NCBI GenBank assembly: GCA_013365325.1
Contig: JABVXV010000005.1
Span: forward strand, 310,001 to 374,000
Length of the DNA: 64,000 nt
Direction of reading: 5' to 3'
Origin: Dipetalonema caudispina
Lineage: Eukaryota; Nematoda; Chromadorea; Rhabditida; Onchocercidae
Part shown: positions 52,701 through 64,000 of the stretch, in pieces
How the letters are laid out: each line of letters begins with the position of its first letter
Position numbering within the stretch: the stretch's first letter is position 1
The notes under the pieces: model-generated
The model's input: only the letters and a program-made list of their open reading frames with translations
What the model was told of the DNA's origin: nothing
The model's database searches: none
Position numbers and translations under genes: made by a program

Positions 52701-55700
52701 ACAAAATGAACTGGGAAGTGTGCACCGAAATTAAGAAATTGCATGAGTTATCACCATTTGCAGTGCCATACCTTTATCTTCTACGTGCTGCAACAGTTCT
52801 TTCTCTGGTTTTCTCAATTTTCTCGCTTCACAAAACCCTGAAGATATTGTTTCGCTATCGCTGCATGCTGAAACGCTTTCCTCAAATTCTTTTTTCAGCT
52901 GTTCCGATAGTTCCACTGGAAGATAGCAGTGATCGTTGAAATATCCCTCTATATTTGCAATACCGAGTACCTCAACAAGATATTCAATCAATACAGTTTA
53001 GTGATTTCAAGTTAAAAACTGAAATAGTGGTACTGATTATGCATGCTATGCGGAACCATATGAAATTGTTTTTAAATGATTGGTAGTGGACAAGTCTCCC
53101 CTCATCACAAAAATGGGTAAAAAAAGGGGGGAGATAGGAACAATGACACTGAGGTGTTCATCTCATATCAGTTCACTTCGTATGAAAAGCGAACAGAGCA
53201 ATGTTTTGAAAAAGTTCGTTGTATCAATTTAATCCATTTAAAATCTAATTTATTTTGAAATTTCCAAGAAATTTGAACCAATTAAGTCGATTCACTTAAA
53301 AAATACCCTACCTTTTCATGTTTTGTTTGCATTTCTTCACCAATTTTATCCTGTTCGATCAAGTGAGATGCTGCTGTGCAACTGCTATAATTTATTTATT
53401 AAGGAATAAAATACTACTTTGTTTAGAGTACATTCTGCAATTCAATCGTTTTTGACTTTAAAATACGTATTTATAAGAAGAAATATTTCAGCATATTATT
53501 ACTGCAGATTTTCAAGGAAAATGAACGAAAAAAAATGCAAACCTTAACGTATCAGTTCTACCACACCCATTCTTTTCTTCAATTTCAGTTTTAACCAATA
53601 AAACTGCGTTTTTCTCAGTTCCTTAAAGATTAAAATTGAATCTTTTTTACGAAGAAAATCTGATCCTAATGCAAGAATCCCTCCGCATTAACTTTATGTG
53701 TGAGTTGTTTTTTAACAGGATTAATACAATATCAGGAGTATAAAGCCTTACTGGACATTGGAGTCATACATTTCAAGCTCTGGAAAAGATCACTTCTGAT
53801 AAAGAGAAAGCGCTTAGAAAAGAAGTTATCACTGAACACTAGAATTTACATACTCTAAACAATTCTAATAAATTGAAAATTTTTTAAAATTAAAGACAAC
53901 AAAAAGTTCCAGTTCTCAATTTATATAATTTGTGTCACGCTATCAACTGAAAAAATTAATTATTTTGATTAACAGAAAACATTTTGCTAACCAAAACGAG
54001 CAGACAATTTGTCATTTGTTGGAATTTGATCCAAATCCTTTTCGATATGCTCATGTTCTTCCAGCTGTCCCTCTTCCTCCTCCTCCTCCTCCTCCTCCTC
54101 CTCTTCCTCCTCCTCCTCTTCGTCCACTTCCTCCTCTTCATCTTCTTCACTTGCTGATCCATCAATTGGCGTGAAAGTTCCAGAACCAAAGCGTTTTCTT
54201 GTCGAAAATGCCCGACTCGAACGATCTGCTGAGCATATAGACTCACTTCCACTTATACTTCTAAAAGCAGTTCAACAGCTATTTTTTTACAGAGAAATGA
54301 AGAACTATGAAAAAAAATCAACTGAAATTCGAGACCAAAAACCAGAATAATCTTTTTGACGTAACTTGCAAAAGTTTCTTTAAATGAACACTAATGACAC
54401 TGTTCGAAAGAAACAATACACATTTTGTTTACATTTTGTTCAAGGATTCCTCACTTTAATCAATTTCCATTTAACTGGTTTTCGCCCAATTTTCAGACTT
54501 AACTTTTATTTATACCACTACAAGTACCGAAACAGATTTCGAACTTCGTATCAAATACTTTTGATATTCTCAAAAAACATAGATAAACTATTTTTTTCTA
54601 GTTAATAGTCAATTAAATAATACCGTTCATTATCACTTCTAGCATCGTCGTCATCTGAACTTCTTCCTTCAGCCAAGCTACTTTCACTTCTGCTGCGATT
54701 CTGACTTTCACTTCTTCCACAGCTTCGACTCGATTCTGGCGTCCTATCGCTTCTTGTACATGAATAGGTAGAACAAAACGATCTGCAACTACTTCTGCTT
54801 CTAGATCGCTGTTTTCGTTTCGGTGACAAGCGTACCTGTTTCTGAAAGTAGTCATTTTCAGGTTAAGAATATTCTATGAATATAAGATGGAAAAAATATG
54901 CGCTAGTGAAAAACGGTGTTATACCAATTATGAAACAAAAAATATATACTTTAATCCAATAATAATGAAACAAATCGTCCGCTCTTTAGCAAGATAAGGA
55001 TTTAATTATTTAATTAATTAACAAAACGATTATTACAAAACAAAAAAGACCAAAAATTTCATCTGTATAATGTCTAGCATAAACATTAAGATGGGTAATC
55101 TATGAACGACTTTCAAAAAAGAGAAATAACCAACCTTTTTGAAGCTAGGCATATTCCGTGCAATGCCCAAGCCTTTAAAAAATAATCCAGTGCCCAATAA
55201 CGCCGCCGTGTCGGGACCAAATGCTGCCGACATTTCAGCTCTTGTTTGCTCAGTTACTTGTCGGACCACTTCGTTTAGCGAATCTTTTGAACTGAAAAAC
55301 AGAAACATAAGCATTATTTCAGCGAAAGTCCGAAAATATAAACATCATACTGTCAATATTTATGGAACAACATTTCTATTTTATTACAAGGTAAACAATC
55401 AAACGGCTTCTGGTCGTGTATAATACTAATTCATCTTTCTTTTTCAATAAAATAATTCAGTCGTCAGTAGAAGACTTTGAGGTTCTTTTTTCATACATTT
55501 GAACAAATCAAAACTAAATCGATTTCAAAGGTTATGGTTTGTCCGATGATATTTGGAAATCATTTAACTTAGAAGAACAGCAATATCATAATTCTACCTC
55601 ACAGTCTGCTTAACTGAAGGAAGGTTGGTTTTATCAATAGTTAACGCTGGAGTATCAGTAGCATCGTCTTTTGCCTCATTTTGCCAAGAATCATCGTCCT

Positions 55701-58700
55701 GCTCCTGAAAACAAATAAAAAAAAAATCTACATTAAGTGATATAATTTATTGCATCTTTTAAATCACTTATAAAATTTATTACATTACATCATCAGAGAC
55801 TGAAAATTTCGCTATGAACAGTTTGAAGTCAACTTAAGTTTAAAGTTTACAAGCTAGAAAAATCTTCCATTACTACTGCAGGTAAAAAGATGCATAATTT
55901 CGGAAAATATGCGACAAAAACAATGTGTAATGAAACTCAACACTTTGAAATATACTAGTCTTCATCAAACGATAGAAAATAATGTTGTCTACTTCTTTAA
56001 AATCTATCTTGACAATGTCAGTGAATAATGAACATACTACAATAGTGCACTATTTACTACAAAGAATGCGATATTTTATTTCTTAAATCCTCCTTAATAA
56101 TACTGCTTTGGAATTATCTTACGGGTAAAAAGCATTTAATAAATACCACAACTTTCGCTTTTTCTCTTTCTTTCCACCCTTGCTCCAATTTTTCAAATGC
56201 AACACTTTCGATTTTGCGCATTAAATCCTTAAGCAAGACACTTTTCAGATCTTCACGAATTGCTACATACATTGCATGCACATAATTTTCGCGAGCTGCT
56301 TTCTGAAAAACAAGATAAATTTTTATTACGGTTGAAAAATGGATGACGAGATATGAATGAACAAGTCAGGAAAAATAAAATTACAATCTTCACTTTTTTC
56401 TCCAAAATTTGTTCTTCTAATTCCCTTTGTTCCTCATTCTCTTCTGATCCACCTCCGATTTCCATTTTTTGATTCTCACCCAATTCACTCCGTCCTTCCA
56501 TTATTTTATCCAAATGTTTATTTTCTTCCTTAGCCTTATTACGAACCACATCTACAGGGGAAGATGTACCAATCTGCAAAATATGAAGTCAAGATGCAAA
56601 TCAAAAAATTTTGCTTAAATTCAGTAACTGGATTAAATTTATGTTTACGCTAGCAACTAAATCGATTTATGTTCGTTTTTTGGACTGGGCAACAAAACAC
56701 AAGGAATTAGACTACGAACTTTTCAAGTGTTATTAAAAAAAGAGTTACTTGCCTCAAAAGAAACTGAATTTGAAATAGCGTTACGATATATCGAATTTGC
56801 TGTTATTTGTGGTTGTGAGTTTGCCCAGGATTCACTGAAAGCTCAAAAAGGAATGACTTAAAGAAAAGAAACAAAAGGAAGACTTAAAATTATTACCCAA
56901 CTACGGAAAAAACCGTTTCAAAAAAAATGAATAAATAAATAAATAAAAAGAGAAGTTGAATGAAAAGATACCGAGAGTAACTGTGATTCAAATAACAAAA
57001 GCATTCGAATTAACAACAATACACAGATTTCGTTAAATGACTTTCTTAGGGAGAGTTAAAGAGAAAAAAAAAGTTCGTAACTACACAAAATGATGAAAAA
57101 CGTATTGTTTTTATTCTACCTACATTGGCGTCGCAACACTAGTATTCCTTTACTTGGTAAAATCATGATATATGTAAGAAAAAGTTAGGAAATTTATAGA
57201 AAAAAGACAATGTGATCCGGTCTGGATTTTACAGCTTGTACAAGCTTTTACGATAAGCTGTAATAAGCAAAAAGGAAATGAGTGCAGTAGTTGAAGGAAT
57301 TAAAGTGTCTCAGAACAAGAAAAGATGAGATAATTCACGAGCTTGTTTTCTCATAACAAGCTCGTGAATTATCTCATCTTTTCTTGTCAGTAAATGGACC
57401 AAATAAAATGATTTTAAGGAGGTTTGAAAACATCAAGACTCTTGGAAAACCACCGCACGGAAAAGTTCAAATTACAGAACAAGAAACACCAAAACAAACT
57501 AGTAACACAAATTTTTTCGAAATTTCATTACGGAACTTACGCGAAATTTAATCCAGATGGTTGTTTGGCAACAGTAACCTTTGCATTGCTATGGTCGATA
57601 AAAAAACCTTCAGACAAAGGCATTCCCTTCAGCTCTGCAGCATTAGATGCTGCAGTTGATGGCAAAAAAGACATATCAAAGGCTGAAAAATAGTTAACAC
57701 TTCATCAGTCAAATCAAAAAAAATGAAGAAACATGTACGCATCACATTTCAGCTGGCGAATTTATATTACACATACATATTTTAGAATTTACTCATATAA
57801 TACTAACTACAGAATTTGTACGACTCCTCAGGTATGAAGTGGCAGTTACAGACTAAGTTTACTTCGAGTATCAAAGCATTTCGCATCTAATATATGTATA
57901 TATATTAAACGTGCTTAGTAAGTGACCGAAAAGCCTCAGAATGCTTTTCGGTCATTCAGAAAAATCACCATTAGTATTTCCTTCATATTTTGCATATTTT
58001 TTGTTCCTTAAATTCTCAAGCATTTCCCTTCGGTAATTTAAGAGCTTAATCCAATTTTGAATTAAAGATTGATGAGTAAGAATGACAACGTCAGAGGAAA
58101 AAAATAATACATTCTGCCAAATATTTGTGATATGTTAATGAAACGAAGATTTCAATAATTTTGGGTCACATTCTTCATCATAAAATTAATGAGAAGACAA
58201 AGAATCAACACATATTTACCCGAAATAGATGGAACTGAAGTACCACCTGCATCGTTTGACCTTTCTTCTTCGTGTGTGTCTATAATCTGCAAAGTCAAAG
58301 ATGACGATAATTTACACAAACATAGTATAGAAAAGATATGGCGAACCTGGTTAATATTTCCTTTTTTTGTATATAGCATAAGAAAAACGGACGAGGGAAT
58401 CACTTTTCTTCCTTCCTCCTTCCGTCCTATCTTCTATCATTCAATACCATTATAATCTAAGAAGTCTGGAACTGTTGCGAAAAATGCAAATCAAAAACTT
58501 CAAATCTTTAATTCTAAGTGAGTAATCCGATTTGTAATGTTAATAAAAAAACTATCCACTTCCACATTTAACTTTACCGTCTCCTATAGTAATGCCGTCT
58601 TTTCTTTATTTTTCAGTCTTCTCTCCTTCCTTTTTTTCTTGTTTCATTTTAATTTGAAATCATCTTTAATATATGTAAAAAAAATATATAAATTTTCAAG

Positions 58701-61700
58701 CAAATACATACAGTTATAGTTAATTGGGATTTTCTTAATTATGCTTTGTGCTATGTTCGAAAAAATATAAATTTGAGAAACTTTGATTACACCTACCGGA
58801 GGTTGCATTGGAGTGGATCGAAATAAATTTTCGAGTCGCCGTTCGAACGAAGGTCGCGAGCTTTCTGCTGGAGGAGTGGACTGCATAACGCATGGAAGTG
58901 GAGAATCACCCGAAAGTTTCTCGGGTGAAGTTATAAAACTAGGAGTTGGTAGCGACTGAGTCGATTCATTTTCTGAAAAACTTTTAGATGCTGCGTGATG
59001 GAAATAACACAACTTTATTAAAAAATTTATTCCACATAGTATTTAGATCCAGTTTCATTAAGATTATGATAAATATGCTTACTTTTGAAAAGTGTCCAAT
59101 TATAAGAAACGTTACAGCGGACTAACTTATTAAGCTATTTTTCACGTCCGGTGCTGTTGGTTGATGTACTATACTACTTGTGGCAGCTTCTTCACTATGC
59201 GATTCTTCGCTGCTTGCAGTCACCGCTTCAACCATGTCCTAAATTTCCCAGTTTGAGTGATAAACTACTGGAGCTAGTCCTATAATTTTAAGAGTATATC
59301 GCAGATCAATTGACAGCTGTGTCAAACTTGCAACATTCCACTGCCATTTATATCGTCGCATTAAATGCTAAGTTTTAATCTGAAATGTTCACTTTCTAAT
59401 TCACAACTGATTACGTTTCAGTTTATATAAAAGCTGAACTTTTCCACATTTATGAATATTATGAATACGCAGTACTCTAATGCACAAAAAACAAACCGAT
59501 AGGTTTACCATTTGTGAACTTTTTGGTGAATGAAGATTTGAAGAACGTCTGCGTGTCCTAAAAAGAAGAAATATCATTCACTTTCTTGAACAATTTCACT
59601 GATCTAACAAATGAATCAGCGAAAAATTATGCTTACAACTGAAAAACCCGAAATTTGTTTCAGACATAGCAAACAAGTCAGCAATGCTCTTCTTGTGCCT
59701 GTTACTGTATGTATCCATAAACCTTTTGTTTCTGGTTTTTCCAGAAGGACCGATGCAATCATGTGAAAAAAGAGCTTACTACCTTTACGTCCAAAAATCT
59801 TTAAAAGTTCAGGGACACAAATTTCCGAAAATTATTACTACAAATCTTTTAATTCGACACAACTGGGTTCTGTATATAAATTTCATGTGAAAACAAATTA
59901 TATTACAGGTTATAAAATTTCTGGAAGGACCTTACAAAAATATACCTTTTGCAAATTCTGAAAGAGGCCGACTCATCAGATTCTGTTTCTGATTCAGTAG
60001 TTGAGGAAGATGAAGACCATCTATGGCCCTTTTCATTTCCACTTAAGCTAGAACTTTCTCGATCTCTATAACTTCTGTGATCACTGCAATAAAAGAAAAA
60101 TCTTATTTTTTGACAAAGAATAATTTTGACAAGAACTTACCACTCTTATTTCAAAATTCACAATTCTTTTTTAATTGCAATGAAGCCAAAGAAAGGATGA
60201 AACCATGAAAATATTTCTACCTACTCTCAAACATAGGAAGAAGAAACTTTTTTTGAAAGTTTTTGAGATTTTATTTTTTGGACTCCAGTATTGGACATAC
60301 CGCTGTCTGCGTCTTTTTTCCATAATTCGCTTTTTCCGCCAATTCACATGTTTCGATTGTTGCTGGCAGATTTGCTTTGCTGATAAGATCTCTTCATGAC
60401 TTTTACTTTTTTTTGCCTGGAATTGCAGAAAGTATTGAAGTTTCAAGAAACCAAGTTGTTTTGAACATTGTGAAACCAATAAAAGTTTACAGACACGACA
60501 TTTCAAGCTGTTTTCTAACTTCAAGCATTACTGACTAGACAAGGATTTTAAATAACCCACCATTGACTGTGCTTTTAGCTCTTGCTGTTGCGTACTGAGT
60601 TGATCTTCCTCACTACTCACACTTTCCAGATCTGGTAAATCAACATCCGGCTCCACAAAATGCTCATCCCCCTCGGTTGTTTCTTGCTGCGGTTTTTTAT
60701 ACTTTCGTATGCGTTGATAACTTTCTACCTCTTCCACAAGTTCTAATGGTTGAAGTAAAGTTGATTTAGTTTCATATGAACATTTTCCGGTATTATCGTT
60801 TTTCCGAATTACAATTTTCTAAAAAGAAAAACGTGAAGTATGTAATATCTGCTTGGAGAACAAGGCGTAATTTGAATGCCCGACTTTATTCGATGTGATT
60901 CGTAAGACTGTCACAGCTTGTATAAATACGTAAGGAAAAAATATCAAGCGAAACTTGAGCCATCATATTTCCTCTCTTAAAATGACGCGAAAACAAATCA
61001 GAATGAAAGGAAATTTTTTTCCATTACTTTTCACTTTAAATCCCATCAGAAGCTCCAAGTACAAATATACTCTGAACTGTTTACCATTACCTATTATATT
61101 ACAATACGAAACTACCGTATTTCATCATATGTTAATTAGCTAAGCAAGCCTTCAAGTTATTTCATAGAGTATTATGACTAATAGTCAAATCTCTATTTCG
61201 TAATCCAGAAAAAAAAAAAAAAAACTCAGCAATTTGACATGACTGCAAGGAAATTCTACCTTGTAGTAATCACTAGTCCCGCCTGTTCCTTTCCTCTTGT
61301 AATATTTGCGTTCCTGAAAAACTTTCAGTGTCGTTTGGAATTTGAGTCATTAGAAAACAGTATATTGAGAAATTAAGCGAGTTACACATTGCAAAGCTAT
61401 TACTGAATACAGGGAGAAAACAAGAAAATCAGATGATTCGAAAAATTAAAAGTCAAATATTGTTTCGACTCTAATTTATTTCTTCCAATTTTCTAGCTCT
61501 AGAGAAGAACTCTAGAGAAAAATTAGAAAAATGATATCGCAATTTCTTACAATCGTATGGCAGAAATAATTATGATTTCCATGAAGAAGTTCAGATCTTT
61601 CTTACGTATAATGATTTTCTTCTACACTTTCTGCTTTAAGTTACGTGAAACAAGACTATACAGGTGATAATAGTTACTCAGTTCAACATTAGGCGGATGA

Positions 61701-63645
61701 TGAGATTTTATTTCTATGCTTGTCAACTTTTTTAAAGGGGGATAAAAGAAAGGAAACAATACACAGATGAAGAAAATTTTGCATGAAAGAGAAAGTGTAG
61801 TATCTATATTTTCTTCTCCTACAATAGAAGTCCAAAACATAATATCTAAAACAAACGGAACAGCCGCTAAGAATGAAAATCATAAAAAATTCCACAGTAA
61901 AGCTAACGGGATAATGTGACGCTATCATATCAAATAAACCACTTACTTCTACAATTCCTTTTTTTCGATGTCGATGTTTTCTTTTAACAGTACTGCTGCT
62001 ATCCTCAGAACTTCCTTCGCTTAATTCACTTCTTTCATTACTCTCTGAACTGCTATTTCCAGAAGCAGAAGAAACGGAAATGAATTCACGAAGCCGTCTT
62101 CTTTTTCTTACTTTTATTTTTTCATTCGCTAAAGAAAAGAAATGTTACTTGAAAACTTTGCTAGACGAATAATTTTCAATTCCTTTCCAATTTTTCAAAT
62201 GATATTTCTTTTCCTTTTTTCACCTAAAAATGAAAAAAAAAAATCTATTTTTCTATCAGATTACCTGTCTTTGAATTTCCTCAGAATTATTTTTTACAGA
62301 ACTTTCTTCAAAACATTCTTAAAGAAGCCAAGTGAATCCTTGGAAATTTATTTGAAAAGAAATTTCTGAATTAACCTGAAACATTTCGTTTTCTCCTTTC
62401 TGCACTTGGTATAGTTCTTTTCGGTTCCTTCCTTTCTTCGTTTTCCTGACATTAAAAACGTAAAAATAGTTTAAACTATTTAAAGGTTTTCATGAAAGAT
62501 ATCCAGAACTCCAGAACTTGGATTTATCAATTTTTATGCGTTACCTTTACCTGCCGTTAGAGTTATAATCTTCTCAATGTTTTCGAACGATTACACAGCA
62601 TACTGACCACAGAAATATATGTCTTCCAATAACTTTGGCGAAAGCTAATATATGTCTTAGCTTCCATCAAAAAGTGATGGAAAGTATTGACAAAGTGATG
62701 GATAGTACTCTATTACGATGTCTTCTTCTCCCTCTCTATGTAAGACAAGACTTCCATGAACAATAAATGATACATTAATATCACAATGAAAACATCGTGA
62801 ACCAAGGGATAACGATAATAAATAACTTGTAAAAAGAAACTTTCGAGGGTGTTGGATCCATTGGTGCAACTTCTTCGCATGATGAAGTACTTGGCACAGC
62901 CTGATGTGCAGGTGATATAAAACTCGGAGTTGCTGGTACCGGACTTCCCATGGTAAGAACCTGAGGTTGTACCAGAGTCGACACAATTGTTTTTGCTCTT
63001 GACCAAGTATTAGCTGTTAAAAACATTAATTAAACAAACTGATAAAGAGAAAAAGGGTAAATCATTCGGAACTATAAATTTTTAATACTTCCGGAAAATG
63101 TTATTTAAATTTACTGGGAAAAAATTAAAATTTTCACAAATCGCTGTTCCAATTACTCCACACCTATAAAATATTAAACTGGTGGGGAATTGCAGGAAGA
63201 GGAGCTTATGGCTTAAACACTGATACGCATAGAGAATTTGTGAGCTTTTAAAAGTTCAAAATTATCAGAACTTCAAAGTAACCTGGACTTCGCAGCGGCG
63301 GCGGCGGTACATTAGACCATGCAGGAAGTGGTATTCGTCCGGCTATTGGTGGAAGAGGTGGCAGTGGTGAAAAAACGTTGGTGGAAGGTGAAAGTGGTGG
63401 AAAATTAGAAAGAGGAGGTACGTGATTAGGTGGTATCGAATGATAGTAAGTAAACGGTGTCTGAGGGTGTTGATGAGACATGAGATGAGGGGAACAGAAT
63501 GTTTGATGTGCTGCTTGTACTGTTGTCAACGGTGGACACGAAGAGCCTATAGTGGAAGGAGATGTCGTCGATGGAGCAAAATGCCCGGCTACTGAAGAAA
63601 CTGTCGAACGTTCACTAGAAGGTACTACATTTTCGATGTGTGCTT
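49757..63645 (-). CDS. set-2: SET1/SETD1-family histone H3K4 methyltransferase (5' end off the window)
   Basis: Catalytic subunit of the SET1/COMPASS complex, nuclear. Exons in view: 63645-63283, 63013-62841, 62445-62376, 62128-61947, 61313-61260, 60818-60561, 60416-60301, 60083-59946, 59557-59509, 59238-59127, 58972-58797, 58286-58220, 57682-57541, 56834-56753, 56573-56385, 56302-56153, 55704-55598, 55291-55135, 54841-54624, 54260-53992, 53779-53752, 53621-53543, 53384-53312, 52970-52772, 52618-52458, 52293-52162, 52021-51971, 51839-51714, 51397-51278, 50434-50234, 49987-49757. Order of parts: Pro-rich region, Ser/Lys/Arg-rich regions, the conserved helix block [20 protein letters not shown], an SR-like stretch, an acidic poly-Glu stretch, the n-SET region ([21 protein letters not shown]-like [11 protein letters not shown]), the SET domain ([39 protein letters not shown]) and post-SET ([13 protein letters not shown], then stop). 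The RRM expected at the N-terminus is not in view. Two introns use GC donors. The junction around the 28-base exon 53779-53752 does not close in phase, so a small exon may be missing. Confidence 0.94.
52054..52069. repeat. Short (AT)n run in a set-2 intron
   Basis: Eight AT units in the intron between the set-2 exons ending at 52162 and starting at 52021. Confidence 0.8.
54072..54131 (-). repeat. GAG/GAA trinucleotide tract coding for poly-Glu in set-2
   Basis: The plus strand is a near-pure CCT/CTT tract. In the set-2 frame it encodes about 15 consecutive glutamates with one further acidic cluster before it ([13 protein letters not shown]). Chance frames of the same tract give poly-Arg and poly-Pro and should be ignored. 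Confidence 0.85.
57315..57387. repeat. Perfect 33-bp inverted repeat with 7-base loop
   Basis: The left arm 57315-57347 and right arm 57355-57387 are exact reverse complements across 33 bases, separated by TTCTCAT. The element lies in the set-2 intron between the exons ending at 57541 and starting at 56834. It could fold as a long hairpin in DNA or RNA. Confidence 0.95.
57923..57954. repeat. 12-bp inverted repeat with 8-base loop
   Basis: Arms TGACCGAAAAGC (57923-57934) and GCTTTTCGGTCA (57943-57954) are perfect reverse complements. The repeat lies in the set-2 intron adjacent to the one with the 33-bp repeat. It may be an intronic hairpin or a remnant of a small inverted-repeat element. Confidence 0.85.
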
Positions 63646-64000
63646 CTGTAATACAGATTTAATTTATCATTTTCAATTATTAATTTCAACTGAAACCTAA
63701 GTTTATTTTAACTGAAATCTTTTTTTTTCCAAAAAGTATATACCTTTTATCTTTAAAACACCTTCTGTCACAGGAATAATGAAGCACTGTTTTAGTCAAA
63801 CGATATGTAATTGGCAATTGGCTGAGTTGACAAAATGATAATTTACCGAAAAAACATCTGCTAACTACGTCTTCCTGACAACTTTTCGCTTAATTCTCTC
63901 TTAATTTCTCAATGCTTTGTCAGTTGAAAGGAAACAAAACCAAATAAGTGTGAAGCTATTTATGTTCAATTTTTTCAAAACTGGGAGTTTATATTCTTAG
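63646..64000. other. Intron sequence of set-2 to the window edge
   Basis: No open frame with acceptor and donor signals is visible on the minus strand here. The next 5' set-2 exon, expected to lead toward the RRM, must lie beyond the right edge. Confidence 0.6.

Noticed and set aside
53956..54252. Arg-rich 98-codon minus-strand frame
   Set aside because: It is the wrong frame of the GAG tract; the poly-Glu frame keeps phase with the preceding SR-rich set-2 exon.
1..64000. Search for tRNA genes, CRISPR arrays, insertion sequences and nematode operons
   Set aside because: No tRNA-like A/B boxes, direct-repeat arrays or transposase motifs were recognised by eye, and gene spacing of 2-6.5 kb is too wide for a typical nematode operon.

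Overview
The window is nuclear DNA from an AT-rich animal genome. Coding sequence is broken into many short exons with GT-AG introns of about 50 to 2,000 bases, and intergenic gaps reach several kb. The protein set (SMG6, TTC7, a SET1/SETD1 methyltransferase, TMUB, an STRM-1-like sterol methyltransferase and a small membrane protein I do not recognise) points to a nematode. The intron style and base composition suggest a filarial or related spirurine worm, but that is inference. I see no bacterial genes, rRNA, tRNA, CRISPR array or intact transposon.

Layout, left to right. 1-10968 (-): smg-6, the nonsense-mediated decay endonuclease; its 3' end, including the PIN domain, lies off the left edge. 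14875-19618 (-): TMUB-like ER membrane ubiquitin-like protein, complete. 20268-22056 (+): an unrecognised small multi-pass membrane protein, the only clear plus-strand gene, divergent from TMUB. 22709-24950 (-): STRM-1-like sterol methyltransferase, 5' end unresolved. 26869-32297 (-): 589-residue protein combining a winged helix with a nucleosidase/phosphorylase-fold (PNP_UDP) domain, complete. 34568-34765 (-): an orphan coding-like exon. 38816-46092 (-): ttc-7, a scaffold of the plasma-membrane PI4-kinase III alpha complex, complete. 49757-63645 (-): set-2/SETD1, the catalytic COMPASS subunit; its 5' end (including the expected RRM) lies off the right edge.

These genes do not form one pathway. 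They serve mRNA surveillance (smg-6), ER ubiquitin biology (TMUB), sterol modification (strm-1), phosphoinositide supply (ttc-7) and H3K4 methylation (set-2). Spacings of 2-6.5 kb between same-strand genes argue against a nematode operon.

Exon models were built by reading splice sites by eye and testing that reading phase is kept across every junction. They close exactly for TMUB (11 exons, 476 aa), the winged-helix/nucleosidase gene (13 exons, 589 aa) and ttc-7 (20 exons, 886 aa), and for all 20 smg-6 exons in view. set-2 closes at all but one junction. The most unusual observations are the winged-helix/nucleosidase protein with altered active-site positions, two GC-AG introns with the same donor in set-2, a 33-bp perfect inverted repeat in a set-2 intron, and a conserved EJC-binding motif at the SMG6 N-terminus.
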